A stretch of DNA of 64,000 bases from Caballeronia mineralivorans PML1(12) (lineage in GTDB: Bacteria > Pseudomonadota > Gammaproteobacteria > Burkholderiales > Burkholderiaceae), in the NCBI RefSeq assembly GCF_001028175.1, contig NZ_AEJF01000108.1, positions 61,457 through 125,456 of the forward strand, written 5' to 3'. The notes under the pieces are model-generated. The model worked only from the letters and a program-made list of their open reading frames with translations. It made no database searches and was not told where the DNA came from. Positions within the stretch are counted from its first letter, which is position 1, and every line of letters starts with the position of its first letter. A program made the translations under genes and the position numbers. This document shows, piece by piece, positions 26,340-35,433 of the stretch.

Positions 26340-27062
26340 TCAGATGCGCTTCGCAGCTTCGCGTTCGCTATCAGTCACGCGCGCAAGGAATCGCTCGGCC
26401 GCCAAGGTAAACGACTGTTTCCATATCTGCTCCGCGTGATCAAATTCGTGTTGTTTCAGTGCTTTGGCCAAAGCATCAATGCGCTCGACAGCATCTTTTT
26501 CACGATCCGTATAAGACATGTTCAGCAGATTGTTGAAGCGCACCACTTCAGCCGTCAACTCTTCAAAGTAGCGCGCCGTCTTCTCAAGGTGACTTGCCTT
26601 GACGATTGCTTCCTGAAACTCGAGATGATTGTTGATCGAGGCATTCTGGTCCGACTCCTTCGCAAACCGTAGCGCGTTGCGAGCCAACCGCTCCATGTCA
26701 CGGAGCACGGTACCGGTCAACAGTTCCGGGTTTGCCGCGAGCGCACGAAGGGCGATTGTTCCCAATGCGGACCGGAGCGCATACACCTCAAGGATGTTCT
26801 CCGGATTGATCTCTGCCACAACAGCACCCCGGTTTGGCCGTACCTCGACAAAACCCTCCCGGCTCAAACGCTTCAATGCCTCTCGCACCGGATGGCGGGA
26901 AACGTTCAATTGATCGGTCAGCCGGGCCTCGATCAGGCGCGTCCCGGGCGCAAATCGCCCGGAAACGATCGCGTCGCGGATCTGCATGGCAGCATACTCG
27001 ACGCTGTCGACCGCCAGCTTGGGAGCGAGAACCCCTGCCTGCGTCTTTGTTCTCAGAGTCAC
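26340..27062 (-). CDS. GntR-family regulator with FCD domain
   Basis: 240 residues. Winged helix SVEYAAMQIRDAIVSGRFAP, TRLIEARLTDQLNVSRHPVR and LSREGFVEVRPNRGAVVAEI, then an all-helical FCD domain with the acidic/His metal-ligand pattern (ASINNHLEFQEAIVKASH, later HEFDHAEQIW). GTG 27062 is preferred, with AAGGCGA six bases upstream; the longer frame to 27260 overlaps the neighbour and lacks homology. It is the last gene of the 35.2-26.3 kb operon. A GTTGATAATCGAC palindrome 21 bp before its start suggests autoregulation. Confidence 0.9.
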   Translation of the reverse strand: MTLRTKTQAGVLAPKLAVDSVEYAAMQIRDAIVSGRFAPGTRLIEARLTDQLNVSRHPVREALKRLSREGFVEVRPNRGAVVAEINPENILEVYALRSALGTIALRALAANPELLTGTVLRDMERLARNALRFAKESDQNASINNHLEFQEAIVKASHLEKTARYFEELTAEVVRFNNLLNMSYTDREKDAVERIDALAKALKQHEFDHAEQIWKQSFTLAAERFLARVTDSEREAAKRI

Positions 27063-27082
27063 CGAAAGTCGCCTTGAAAAAT

Positions 27083-27095
27083 GTTGATAATCGAC
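27083..27095. promoter_or_regulatory. FCD-regulator operator 3 (autoregulatory)
   Basis: GTTGATAATCGAC, on the minus strand GTCGATTATCAAC. It matches the GTNGATTATCNAC core seen before the flavin reductase (31.26 kb) and the binding protein (35.44 kb). Confidence 0.6.
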
Positions 27096-27168
27096 ATTGT
27101 ACGGTAGTCTGAGCAACCCGAAAATGATGGCCAGCAGGCGCCGGCGAAGCATCCCGGCATCGCAGGGT

Positions 27169-28077
27169 TCAGGGTGTCTGGACACCCGCCGTATTAAGAA
27201 ACACCGCGTAGAGTGATGTGCTAGCGGTAATAAACAAGCGATTTCGCCGGGGGCCGCCAAAGGTCAGATTTGCCACCGTTTCTGGTGTCCTTATCTTGCC
27301 GAGCAGCACACCGTCAGACGAATAACAATGCACGCCGTCCTCGGCGGCCACCCAGACGTTGCCGAGGACATCAACTCGCAAGCCGTCCGGCACACCCGGT
27401 TCGATTTCGGCAAACACACCGCCGCCCTTCAACGTACCGCTACTCTCGACCTCAAACACCCGGATGTGGTGAGGTGCATGTGGATCGTGCGTACGGCCTG
27501 AATCTGCCACATACAGCAACTTTTCATCTGGCGAAAAAGCCAGGCCGTTCGGCTTATCGAAGTCGTCGCATACGATCGCAAGCTGACCGGACCGTGGGTC
27601 CAAGCAATAGACATTGCATCGTCCTATCTCGCTGTGCGCCTTGTAGCCTTCGTAGTCCGTCAAAATCCCATACGTCGGGTCAGTGAACCAGATGGTTCCG
27701 TCTGATTTGACCGCTACATCATTGGGAGAATTCAGCCTGCTGCCTTCATAACGTTCCGCCAGTACCGTGATCTTGCCGTCCAGCTCGGTACGCGTGATGC
27801 GCCGGCCGCCGTGTTCGCAGGTTATCAACCGCCCGGACCGGTCGCGTGTATTACCGTTACTGTAATTCGACGGGAACCGAAACACGCTGACGTTTCCGGA
27901 TTCTTCTTCCCATCGAAGCATGCGGTTATTCGGGATGTCGCTGAAGAGAAGATAGCGCCCGTCCGCGACATACACCGGCCCCTCCGCCCAGCGCATGCCA
28001 GTATGAAGCTTCTCGAGACTACAGATAGGAATCAGGAAATCGGAAAACCGAGGATCGTGCACTTCAAAATAACTCAT
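27169..28077 (-). CDS. SMP-30/gluconolactonase family lactonase
   Basis: 302 residues. Six-bladed-propeller signatures: RWAEGPVYVADGRYLLFSDI with the metal-ligand Glu, SRLNSPNDVAVKSDGTIWFT with the Asn ligand, KPNGLAFSPDEKLLYVADSG and PDGLRVDVLGNVWVA with the Asp ligand. Members hydrolyse sugar lactones and other cyclic esters. ATG 28077 has GGAGG ideally placed. In this operon it may open a lactone formed after the flavin monooxygenase and SDR steps; this is inferred. Confidence 0.9.
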   Translation of the reverse strand: MSYFEVHDPRFSDFLIPICSLEKLHTGMRWAEGPVYVADGRYLLFSDIPNNRMLRWEEESGNVSVFRFPSNYSNGNTRDRSGRLITCEHGGRRITRTELDGKITVLAERYEGSRLNSPNDVAVKSDGTIWFTDPTYGILTDYEGYKAHSEIGRCNVYCLDPRSGQLAIVCDDFDKPNGLAFSPDEKLLYVADSGRTHDPHAPHHIRVFEVESSGTLKGGGVFAEIEPGVPDGLRVDVLGNVWVAAEDGVHCYSSDGVLLGKIRTPETVANLTFGGPRRNRLFITASTSLYAVFLNTAGVQTP

Positions 28078-28166
28078 CGTGCCTCCTTCTTTTCTACGAC
28101 CATGCGCCCATGATGGTGACGCCGGACTGTCAACATCCGCATCTCGCGCCCCCATCGCCCGTATGG

Positions 28167-28589
28167 TCAGAGCGAGATGGTCAGCCGCTTCTGTTCCTGC
28201 TCACCTGCGCCCCGGTACGCCGTGATTTCGATCTCGAACAGATATTCCGGGCCGCCCAGCGGCGAGCAGGTGACGCAGCTTGCCGGATCGATACCCCGGA
28301 AGCGCTCACCGATGAAACCCATCACGTCGACCACGTCGGATTGACGGGGGATAAACACGCGGGAGCGCACCACGTCCCCAAGCGTTGCACCCACAGAGGC
28401 CAGTGCACCCTCCACATTCCTGAAAGCCTGCTCGGCCTGCCCCACTGCTGTCTCCGGCATCTTGCGCGTCTTGTAGTCCCGCCCGGCGGTCAGCGACATG
28501 AAGATCCAGTTGTCCACTGCGACCACTCTCGAATAGCTTTCACGGTCTTCAAGAATGCTGCCAGATTTGACTTTAGTAATCTGCGCCAT
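28167..28589 (-). CDS. RidA-family protein (second copy)
   Basis: 140 residues: VVAVDNWIFMSLTAGRDYKT, the QAEQAFRNVEGALASVGATL helix, DVVRSRVFIPRQSD and the C-terminal PEYLFEIEITAY with the family Glu. It differs considerably from the RidA at 3.4 kb. In the Rut uracil pathway a RidA protein (RutC) handles an aminoacrylate product of a flavin monooxygenase. Here the gene is likewise two genes downstream of a luciferase-like monooxygenase, so a reactive enamine or imine intermediate is plausible. Confidence 0.88.
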   Translation of the reverse strand: MAQITKVKSGSILEDRESYSRVVAVDNWIFMSLTAGRDYKTRKMPETAVGQAEQAFRNVEGALASVGATLGDVVRSRVFIPRQSDVVDVMGFIGERFRGIDPASCVTCSPLGGPEYLFEIEITAYRGAGEQEQKRLTISL

Positions 28590-28669
28590 CTTTCTTTTTC
28601 CTTGATTTCACAAAAATGATTAGAATGCCGAACAATTCCTACGAAGGCAAGGGAGTCGACAACGCCATG

Positions 28670-29434
28670 TCAGCTCCAGCCGCCGTCCACCACGAAGCTC
28701 TGTGAGGTGCACATGCGGCTGTCATCCGATGCCAACCAGAGTGCCATGCGTGCGATGTCGTCCGGCATGACCAGTTCCTTGAGACACTGGCGGCGCTGGA
28801 TCTCGGCCTTGCCTTCTTCCGTTACCCAAAGTTCGAGCTGTCGCTTCGTCATGACCCAGCCCGGCACAAGCGTGTTGACACGGATTCCCTGCTGGCCGAG
28901 GTCTCGCGCCAGACCGCGGGTCAATCCCTCGATGCCGGCCTTGGCCGCGGTATAGATCGGCATTCCGCCAAGCCCCACCCGCCAGCTGAAGGAGCCGACA
29001 TTGATGACGGATCCTCCTCCACGTCGAACCATGCCAGGCACGACCGACTGCGTGCAGAAGAACAGGTGCCTCAGGTTCAGCGCAATGCGCTCGTCCCAGT
29101 ACTCGACCGAAACACTATCCAGTTCATGCCGTTCGTCATGCGCCGCGTTGTTGACCAGCACATCGATATCGCCATACGCCGCGCAGTGGTCCGCAATAAC
29201 AGCCCGGATGACTTCTATGTTGCGCAGGTCTGCGTGGAGGAAAACGGGCTTCGTGCGCCCCTGCTCGTCCAGCTTGTCGAGAAGCGAACGCGCCGCCGCT
29301 TCGTCGCGTTCGATAAAGACAACCCGGGCGCCCTGACGGTAGAACTGCTCGACGTGCGAGGCGCCGATTCCGCTGCCGCCACCGGTGACCAGCACGTGGC
29401 GATTCTCCAGGCTGGGGTACTGTGCAAATTTCAT
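28670..29434 (-). CDS. Short-chain dehydrogenase/reductase (SDR)
   Basis: 254 residues: cofactor motif VLVTGGGSGIGASHVEQF, VLVNNAAHDERHEL, catalytic Ser in VINVGSFSW and the YTAAKAG Tyr/Lys pair (PIYTAAKAGIEGLTRGLARD), closing with SFVVDGGWS. FIERDE after the second strand suggests NAD. AGGAGG lies eight bases upstream of ATG 29434. It follows the monooxygenase gene by 72 bp and would oxidise or reduce a pathway alcohol/ketone. Confidence 0.9.
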   Translation of the reverse strand: MKFAQYPSLENRHVLVTGGGSGIGASHVEQFYRQGARVVFIERDEAAARSLLDKLDEQGRTKPVFLHADLRNIEVIRAVIADHCAAYGDIDVLVNNAAHDERHELDSVSVEYWDERIALNLRHLFFCTQSVVPGMVRRGGGSVINVGSFSWRVGLGGMPIYTAAKAGIEGLTRGLARDLGQQGIRVNTLVPGWVMTKRQLELWVTEEGKAEIQRRQCLKELVMPDDIARMALWLASDDSRMCTSQSFVVDGGWS

Positions 29435-29506
29435 CACGATTCCTCCGCTACCATTTACAACGGCGCGTACAACGCCGGCATCTTCCCTACGCTGACATCA
29501 ACACGC

Positions 29507-30607
29507 TCAACAGCGAGCCTCGGTGATTGCCTGACCGGCAAGCCGTTCCCGCCCGACATTTCCGATCGGACCCATTTCCTTTTCCACCAGCGGCAAGACT
29601 TCAGAGACGAACCGCTCCATCGAACGTCGTGCCCGGTTGAGCGGCATGCATCCGAACTGAAAATTGCACGCATAGTGCGTCGGATTCAGCCGGCGCAGAT
29701 CCTTGATGATCCGCGCGGCCACTTCTTCAACATCGCCAACAACCGTATTGGCCGCGTATTGCTCGATCGTCTGCTCCCCTTTGAACGGCTCGTCACGAAT
29801 GAAGCTGCCATCCATGGGAAGGTCGTTAAATCGGAGGTGGTGAGCCATGCGCCCAACATAGCGCGCCCGCTCACCTGCCTCGAGGGCCTCCGCACGGCTG
29901 TCGGTGACATGCACGTACTGCATGATCCCGAGGGGTTTCGTTTTGGGATCGACACCGATTGATTGCCAGTTCTCCTCGAGCTGATCGACCATCTTGTACA
30001 GGACCTGCGATCCGAGCGTACTGGCCGCGAGAAACGGCGTAGCGTTGCTGTGCTGGATACGCTTGAGCAACGGAACCTGGCTCGTTGTCACGTACACCGG
30101 AGGCATCGGGTTTTGCAGCGTCCTGACTGCGAACGTCGATTTCGGCACCTTGATGTACTTACCCTCGAACTCGACCTCCCCGTGGAGCAGCACGCTTTCA
30201 ACGACGTTCCAGTACTCAAGGAACATCTCGATCTTTTCTTCGATGGGCAGGCGAAATCGCTCGAATTCGAACTGCTGGTAACCCGTACCCACACCGATCA
30301 CGGCGCGCCCTTCCGACTGGATATCAAGCAGCGCGATTTCCTGGGCAACACGCACCGGGTTGTACAACGGCAGTACGATGACCCCGGTGCCGAGTTTGAT
30401 GCGCTTCGTCCAACCCGACGCGTACGAGGCCATCATTAACGGCGACGCACACATCGAGTAATTGCAGAAGTGGTGCTCCGCAAACCATGCAATATCGAAG
30501 CCCAGATTTTCCGCAGCCTGGACCATCGCCTTGGTGTCGCCCATCACACCAGCGGCTCCCTCGGGATGATCACGCAGCGTCATGAGACTGAAAATTCCTA
30601 ATTCCAT
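29507..30607 (-). CDS. LLM-class flavin-dependent monooxygenase
   Basis: 366 residues with bacterial-luciferase features: DIAWFAEHHFCNYSMCASPL, RIKLGTGVIVLPLYNPVRVA, QSEGRAVIGVGTGYQQFEF and VVGDVEEVAARIIKDLRRL. These TIM-barrel enzymes use reduced FMN and oxygen to oxygenate, cleave or desulphonate substrates. The flavin reductase gene immediately upstream should supply the FMNH2. ATG 30607 has GGAG eight bases upstream; the TTG eight codons earlier lies before that site. Closest function cannot be named; both ring-cleaving and Baeyer-Villiger-like reactions are possible. Confidence 0.9.
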   Translation of the reverse strand: MELGIFSLMTLRDHPEGAAGVMGDTKAMVQAAENLGFDIAWFAEHHFCNYSMCASPLMMASYASGWTKRIKLGTGVIVLPLYNPVRVAQEIALLDIQSEGRAVIGVGTGYQQFEFERFRLPIEEKIEMFLEYWNVVESVLLHGEVEFEGKYIKVPKSTFAVRTLQNPMPPVYVTTSQVPLLKRIQHSNATPFLAASTLGSQVLYKMVDQLEENWQSIGVDPKTKPLGIMQYVHVTDSRAEALEAGERARYVGRMAHHLRFNDLPMDGSFIRDEPFKGEQTIEQYAANTVVGDVEEVAARIIKDLRRLNPTHYACNFQFGCMPLNRARRSMERFVSEVLPLVEKEMGPIGNVGRERLAGQAITEARC

Positions 30608-30709
30608 CAAATTCTCCAGATTACGTTCCAATCAATACAGCTACTGTTCAGCAGCCTTCGCGCATCGCTTAAGACAATCCACCGTGGGAAGGCGCCGATG
30701 CAGAACCCA

Positions 30710-31219
30710 TCACACATTCGCTAGCGCAGGAAGCGCCGCCGTAGCGGCATACGCTCCATTTTGGTAAATGAGGGGACTAACCTCTTCCGCGAACCGGACA
30801 TCTTCAACCTCGCCGATCACGACCACGTGTGTGCCGTACTGGACCGTGTGTCCGACACGGCATCGCAGATTGGCCTGCGCGTCGGTCAGGTAGGGAATTC
30901 CCTTCTCGTCGCCTTTCCAGTTGCCCGCACAGAACCTCTGCTCGCCCTTGAACTTTCCTCCGAACGCGCTCGAGACTTCCACATGGGATTGCTTCAGCAC
31001 GTTGACGTAGAACCGCCCCTCAGCCAGCAGCGGTCCAATCACGGACGAAGATGCATTCATGCATATGACCATCGAGCATGGTTCGACCGACAAGGATGTG
31101 ACGGCAGTGGCGGCCATGCCAAACCAAACTCCTTCGCGTACGCAACTGATCACGCTGACGCTCGCAGCCAGCCTGCGCATGCATTGACGGAAGTCGCTGT
31201 GAAGATCGACGGTACTCAT
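30710..31219 (-). CDS. Flavin reductase (FMN-binding split-barrel)
   Basis: 169 residues: FRQCMRRLAASVSVISCV, the FMN-binding GMAATAVTSLSVEPCSMVIC, then FYVNVLKQSHVEVSSAFGG and the HTVQYGTHVVVIGEVEDV strand pair. It is the NAD(P)H:flavin reductase partner of two-component monooxygenases. It is 102 bp upstream of the monooxygenase gene in the same direction, with a palindromic operator 35 bp before its start, so it probably opens a transcript of its own. Confidence 0.92.
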   Translation of the reverse strand: MSTVDLHSDFRQCMRRLAASVSVISCVREGVWFGMAATAVTSLSVEPCSMVICMNASSSVIGPLLAEGRFYVNVLKQSHVEVSSAFGGKFKGEQRFCAGNWKGDEKGIPYLTDAQANLRCRVGHTVQYGTHVVVIGEVEDVRFAEEVSPLIYQNGAYAATAALPALANV

Positions 31220-31253
31220 GGCCTGTCTCGATAGAGTGTGAACATGCTTAAAT

Positions 31254-31272
31254 ATTGCAGATTATCTACAAT
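31254..31272. promoter_or_regulatory. FCD-regulator operator 2
   Basis: ATTGCAGATTATCTACAAT, a 19-bp near-palindrome with one mismatched pair, 35 bp upstream of the flavin reductase start. The 14 bases AGATTATCTACAAT recur exactly upstream of the binding-protein gene at 35.4 kb. Confidence 0.72.
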
Positions 31273-31406
31273 CCGTCAAATGAAATTTCCGAGTTCGCCA
31301 ATACTTTCAGACCTATGGGCAAGCCCTTTATCTCCCTACGCAGCCACCTCCCGCCGCCCTGCTAACGCAACGGCCAATGCCGGTGGCCCGGCAAGCGCTT
31401 TGAATA

Positions 31407-32168
31407 TCAGAGGGTAATGCCGCCGTCGATAATCACCGTCTGACCGGTCATCATCCGCGCACCGAACCCCAGGTAGGCGATGGTTTCCGCCACGTCGCCC
31501 GGCGTTGCCCAGCGCTTGAGAGGCGTCTTTTCGATTGATTCACTTCTATGCTCTTCCGTCCAGCCTATCCCCCATGAGCTTTCCACCACGCCCGGCGCCA
31601 CGGCATTCACGCGAACGTTCGGAGCGAGTGCACGGGAAAGATTTTTGGTGAGATTGATCACCCCAGCCTTCGACGCGCTGTAACAGATACTGCTGCTCAC
31701 TGACCCGAAGCCTGCGATCGATGCTGTGTTCACGATCGCGCCCTTCGCCTCAGTCAGCGCTGCGGCAGCGAATTTTGAGCACCGAAACACGCTCATGAGG
31801 TTGGTGTTCATGATGAACGACCAGAGATCTTCGCTGATAGAGTCGAGATCAGTAACCGGAATCGGCTTCGTGAGTCCGGGTGCCCCCGCGTTATTAACCA
31901 GCAGATCAAGACGTCCCAGCTCCTCGACGGCCTTTTTGACCATCGCCTCGACGCTTTCTGCTTTGCCAACGTCACCAGGCGCCGCGATCGCGGTGCCCCC
32001 TGCGGCCAGGATGCCCTGCACGGCTTCCGGACCACGCGGATCGTCTGGAAGGAAGTTGACCGCCACCGCGGCCCCGGAGCGCGCGAGAAGCTTTGCAGTT
32101 TCCAGGCCGATACCCGACGCCGCGCCCGTAACCAGTGCTGCGCGATTTTTGAGGTCAAACGAAATCAT
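31407..32168 (-). CDS. Short-chain dehydrogenase/reductase (SDR)
   Basis: 253 residues: AALVTGAASGIGLETAKLLA, LDLLVNNAGAPGL, catalytic IVNTASIAG Ser and CYSASKAGVINLTKNLSRAL, RVNAVAPGVV and the closing TGQTVIIDGGITL. It is a typical FabG-like oxidoreductase. It lies between the ABC ATPase gene and the flavin reductase in the FCD-regulated block. A second SDR lies at 28.7 kb, so two redox steps on alcohol/ketone intermediates are likely. Confidence 0.9.
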   Translation of the reverse strand: MISFDLKNRAALVTGAASGIGLETAKLLARSGAAVAVNFLPDDPRGPEAVQGILAAGGTAIAAPGDVGKAESVEAMVKKAVEELGRLDLLVNNAGAPGLTKPIPVTDLDSISEDLWSFIMNTNLMSVFRCSKFAAAALTEAKGAIVNTASIAGFGSVSSSICYSASKAGVINLTKNLSRALAPNVRVNAVAPGVVESSWGIGWTEEHRSESIEKTPLKRWATPGDVAETIAYLGFGARMMTGQTVIIDGGITL

Positions 32169-32261
32169 GGGAGTCCTTGCTTATTCAAGTGGATGTTGCT
32201 CAGCGAGCACGCAACTGGCGCGCCAGCCGCTACGATTTATTGCCTGTCTTTCAGGCTCTGC

Positions 32262-32990
32262 TCAGGCTCTATATTCTCGCTGAAGGAAACGCTGCGTTCT
32301 CTCGTCGCGGGGATTCTCAAGGACCTCCGCCACCGTCCCGATTTCGCAAACACGCCCCGAATGGAGGAAGGCGACGCGGTCTCCTGACTGGCGCGCGAAT
32401 GAAATGTCGTGCGTCACTACGACCATCGTCATTCCCTCCGATTTCAGCAGGCGCATCGTGTCGAGTACCTCTCCCACCAGTTCAGGATCGAGTGCCGAGG
32501 TGACCTCATCGAACAGCATGTAGGTAGGTTCCATGGCAAGCGCGCGGGCAATAGCGAGACGTTGCTGCTGGCCACCCGACAGGCGGGACGGGAACAGGTT
32601 CTCCTTGTCGCCGAGACCCACATGCGCCAAGTGCTTCTTCGCAATCACGCTGGCATCAGTGCGGTTATGTTTTGCAACCAGCCGGAGCGCGAGTGCGACA
32701 TTTTCGAGAGCCGTGAGGTGCGGAAAAGCGTTGTATTGCTGGAATACGATCCCAAGCTTCTGCCGTAGCCGGTTCACGTTGGTGTCTCTTGCGTGAACGT
32801 CGATACCGTCGACAAGGATGGATCCACCCTGAATCGGCTCAAGCCCGTTGATACACTGGAGCAGCGTCGACTTCCCGGACCCACTGGCCCCCAGCAAGCA
32901 CAGCAGTTCCCCTTTATTCACGTCCAGATCAATCCCTTTGAGGATTTCGACGTCTCCGAACTTCTTGTGGACCGAACGGATTTCGATCAT
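32262..32990 (-). CDS. Amino-acid-type ABC transporter ATP-binding protein
   Basis: 242 residues: Walker A GASGSGKST, Q-loop VFQQYNAFPHLT, signature [29 protein letters not shown] (Walker B; note EVTSALD rather than EPTSALD) and switch VVVTHDISFAR. ATG 32990 (MIEIRSVHKKFG) overlaps the upstream permease stop by four bases; the long open frame further upstream is a shadow of that permease. It powers the importer that brings in the unknown substrate of the monooxygenase operon. Confidence 0.93.
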   Translation of the reverse strand: MIEIRSVHKKFGDVEILKGIDLDVNKGELLCLLGASGSGKSTLLQCINGLEPIQGGSILVDGIDVHARDTNVNRLRQKLGIVFQQYNAFPHLTALENVALALRLVAKHNRTDASVIAKKHLAHVGLGDKENLFPSRLSGGQQQRLAIARALAMEPTYMLFDEVTSALDPELVGEVLDTMRLLKSEGMTMVVVTHDISFARQSGDRVAFLHSGRVCEIGTVAEVLENPRDERTQRFLQREYRA

Positions 32991-33643
32991 GATGCGAGGC
33001 CTTTTTGCAAATGAGCGCTGTAGCGCGAGACGGGATAACAGATCACGAAATAGAACAGCCCGACGCCGAGCAGAAGCGGCAGGGTCTCGTTGGTACGAGA
33101 TATGAGAATCTGTGCCGATTTCATGAACTCCACGTATCCGACGACGCTCACGAGCGCGGTATCTCTCGTCAAGCCGAGCAGAAGCCCGATCCACGCACTG
33201 AGACCCGTGCGAAACGCCAGCGGCGCGGAAATATGGACGAGCGTCTGAAAATACCCGATGCCTAACGAGCGTGCCGCACGGATATAGGCGTAGGGTACCG
33301 TTGACAGCGCGCCTCGGACCACTTCGGACGTAACCACGGTCATGGACGAGCTCAGGACAATGATGCTCAACCAGAAAGTGCTGAAGCCGGTTCCCGACAT
33401 CGAAAGCGCACTGTTGACTAGAATCAGCTGGATGATCAGCGGAACGCTGCGCGTGATATCGACGTATGGCGCCGTGACGATCCGGACTCCCGACGATGCG
33501 TGTCGAAGCCATCCGAGCATGATTCCTCCGATCGTCCCGATTGCCCCCGCAAGAATGGAAACCATCAGGGTATGGACCGCTCCGACGAGTAGGAACTGCG
33601 CGTCGCTCCAATGAAAACCTTGGTCGATTAATACAAACTGCAT
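32987..33643 (-). CDS. Amino-acid-type ABC transporter permease
   Basis: 218 residues with four to five membrane helices and the family loop YIRAARSLGIGYFQTLVHIS. It is paired with the second permease three bases upstream and coupled to the ATPase by an ATGA overlap, as expected for a heterodimeric channel. Confidence 0.92.
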   Translation of the reverse strand: MQFVLIDQGFHWSDAQFLLVGAVHTLMVSILAGAIGTIGGIMLGWLRHASSGVRIVTAPYVDITRSVPLIIQLILVNSALSMSGTGFSTFWLSIIVLSSSMTVVTSEVVRGALSTVPYAYIRAARSLGIGYFQTLVHISAPLAFRTGLSAWIGLLLGLTRDTALVSVVGYVEFMKSAQILISRTNETLPLLLGVGLFYFVICYPVSRYSAHLQKGLAS

Positions 33644-33646
33644 ATG

Positions 33647-34321
33647 TTATGTCCTCAACGCACGACGAAACACAAGCCTTAATCCGAACTCGGTGGCCTT
33701 CGCAAGCACGTAATAGATTGCAGCAGTCACGATGAAGAATTCGAAGCTGCGGAACGAAACCGATTGTGCGGCATTAGCGGCACCGCTCAGCTCCCTCAGA
33801 CCAATGAGCATTCCCAATGACGAATTCAACAGTGCCCATACCGCCTGGTTGGTGAATGGCAGGATCACGTGCCGGAAAACCTGCGGAAATATCACTGTCC
33901 GGTATGCCTGCCACTGACTCATGCCCAGTGACCGAGCCGCCCTTAGCTGCTGAGGAGGAACAGCGGTCAGGCCCCCGCGAAAAATCTCTGCGAGGTAGCC
34001 CGCGTTGTTGAATGTCAGTGCGATGAGCACCGAAGAGAAGCTCGAGATGTTGATGCCGAGCGCACCGGCACCGAAGTACATCATGTACACCTGAAACAGC
34101 GTCGGCGTATTTCTCGCCACCTCGATCCATGATGCTGAAAACGCGCGGGCGACTCCCCGTGCGTTTTGTCTTGCGATCGACAACGGCATTGCCAGCAATG
34201 TTCCAAACAGCACTGAGAGACACGTGATCTCGATCGTCAGCCACGCCCCGGCCATCAGTTGGGGCCATGCATCCCACACTAGAGACCAGTAAAAGGTATA
34301 ACCAAACACATGTACTCCCAA
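33647..34321 (-). CDS. Amino-acid-type ABC transporter permease
   Basis: 224 residues; the N-terminal SLVWDAWPQLMAGAWLTIEI and the EAA-like loop VPPQQLRAARSLGMSQWQAY identify a polar-amino-acid permease. It is transcribed after the binding-protein gene (35-bp gap) and before the second permease (3-bp gap). Confidence 0.92.
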   Translation of the reverse strand: MGVHVFGYTFYWSLVWDAWPQLMAGAWLTIEITCLSVLFGTLLAMPLSIARQNARGVARAFSASWIEVARNTPTLFQVYMMYFGAGALGINISSFSSVLIALTFNNAGYLAEIFRGGLTAVPPQQLRAARSLGMSQWQAYRTVIFPQVFRHVILPFTNQAVWALLNSSLGMLIGLRELSGAANAAQSVSFRSFEFFIVTAAIYYVLAKATEFGLRLVFRRALRT

Positions 34322-34356
34322 TAAGGCGTGATCCTGATGGCGTTTGTATCGCTAGC

Positions 34357-35178
34357 TCAGTAATCGACACTCTTAAGGCTGAGCGGCGCCGGCTCGCCCG
34401 GTGCAATGTACTTGTTATAAAGCTCCTTATACCTGCCCGATGAGACCTGATTCCAGATGAACAGCTTCACCCACTGCAGAAACTGGTAGTCGTCCCGCTT
34501 TACCGCAATCGAGTCCATATCAGCCAAGTCGGCTGTCGCGCCAATGACGAACGTCGGGAATTTGCCACTCTTGACCAGCAGGTTGGCGGTGGACGCCGAC
34601 ACCAGGATTGCGTCGACCTTCCCCTGCTGAAGGGCGAGATATGCTTCGGTATCCGAGCCGAAACCCGTATAGGTCGTCTTTGGATCCTTCCACTGTGCAA
34701 TGGACTTATTGATGAACTGCTCCGTTGACGTGCCGTTGACGCCTCCTAGCGGATGTCCCTTCATACTGCCGGACGACTGGATGTTCGTGCCTTTTCGGGT
34801 AAGCACAACGGTAAGGTAGTTGATATACGGTTGACTGAACGCCACAGAAATTCCGCGTTGTGCTGTGTTCGTCGTCGAGGCCACCAGGACGTCAATACGA
34901 TTCGACACCAGCGCGGGAATACGGTCGGGAGATGGCGTTTCGACGATCTCCGCCTGTGCGCCGAGTGCCTGTGCCATATCCTGGCAATACGCCACATCAA
35001 AGCCGTCCGGCTTGTTATCCGGCGTCCGAAAACCGGCAGGCGGCGAATCCAGCATGACACCGCAGCGCAGCTTCTTCGACTGGATAACAGAGTCGAGCGT
35101 TGATCCGTAGCTCGGTATCATGGCCACCGCAAGGGCGGCCGCCATCATGGCGCGTACCAACACATTAACCTTTGACAT
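34357..35178 (-). CDS. Periplasmic binding protein (SBP family 3)
   Basis: 273 residues: Sec signal (MSKVNVLVRAMMAAALAVAM to about residue 25), then CGVMLDSPPAGFRTPDNKPD, GFDVAYCQDMAQALG, RIDVLVASTTNTAQRGISVA and the second-lobe VNGTSTEQFINKSI. It is the first gene of the operon and has a palindromic operator about 255 bp upstream. It points to an amino-acid-like or small charged N-containing substrate. Confidence 0.92.
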   Translation of the reverse strand: MSKVNVLVRAMMAAALAVAMIPSYGSTLDSVIQSKKLRCGVMLDSPPAGFRTPDNKPDGFDVAYCQDMAQALGAQAEIVETPSPDRIPALVSNRIDVLVASTTNTAQRGISVAFSQPYINYLTVVLTRKGTNIQSSGSMKGHPLGGVNGTSTEQFINKSIAQWKDPKTTYTGFGSDTEAYLALQQGKVDAILVSASTANLLVKSGKFPTFVIGATADLADMDSIAVKRDDYQFLQWVKLFIWNQVSSGRYKELYNKYIAPGEPAPLSLKSVDY

Positions 35179-35433
35179 GTCCTGTCCTTTGCTAAAAAAC
35201 AGGCCGCGATTCTTCGCGGTACTGTTTACTGGATTGATTCCGGGAGGTGAAGCGCGTGCCTGATACTGCGCTCTCTTTCTTGCTGCTTTGCCACCACCAA
35301 CCGTTGGCTATCTGCACGCGGTAAACGCAATGCGACCCCACGGTAACGCTCAGTTCGCATCTTCGACGCACCCCGACGCCTGTCAACTTCCCCGTTTCAG
35401 GGACATCGGAGAAGTTGCGCAGTGACACTAAAT

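Noticed and set aside
32991..33611. N-terminal extension of the ABC ATPase at 32262-32990
   Set aside because: The extension has no similarity and is an out-of-frame reading of the upstream permease; ATG 32990 gives the normal family start.
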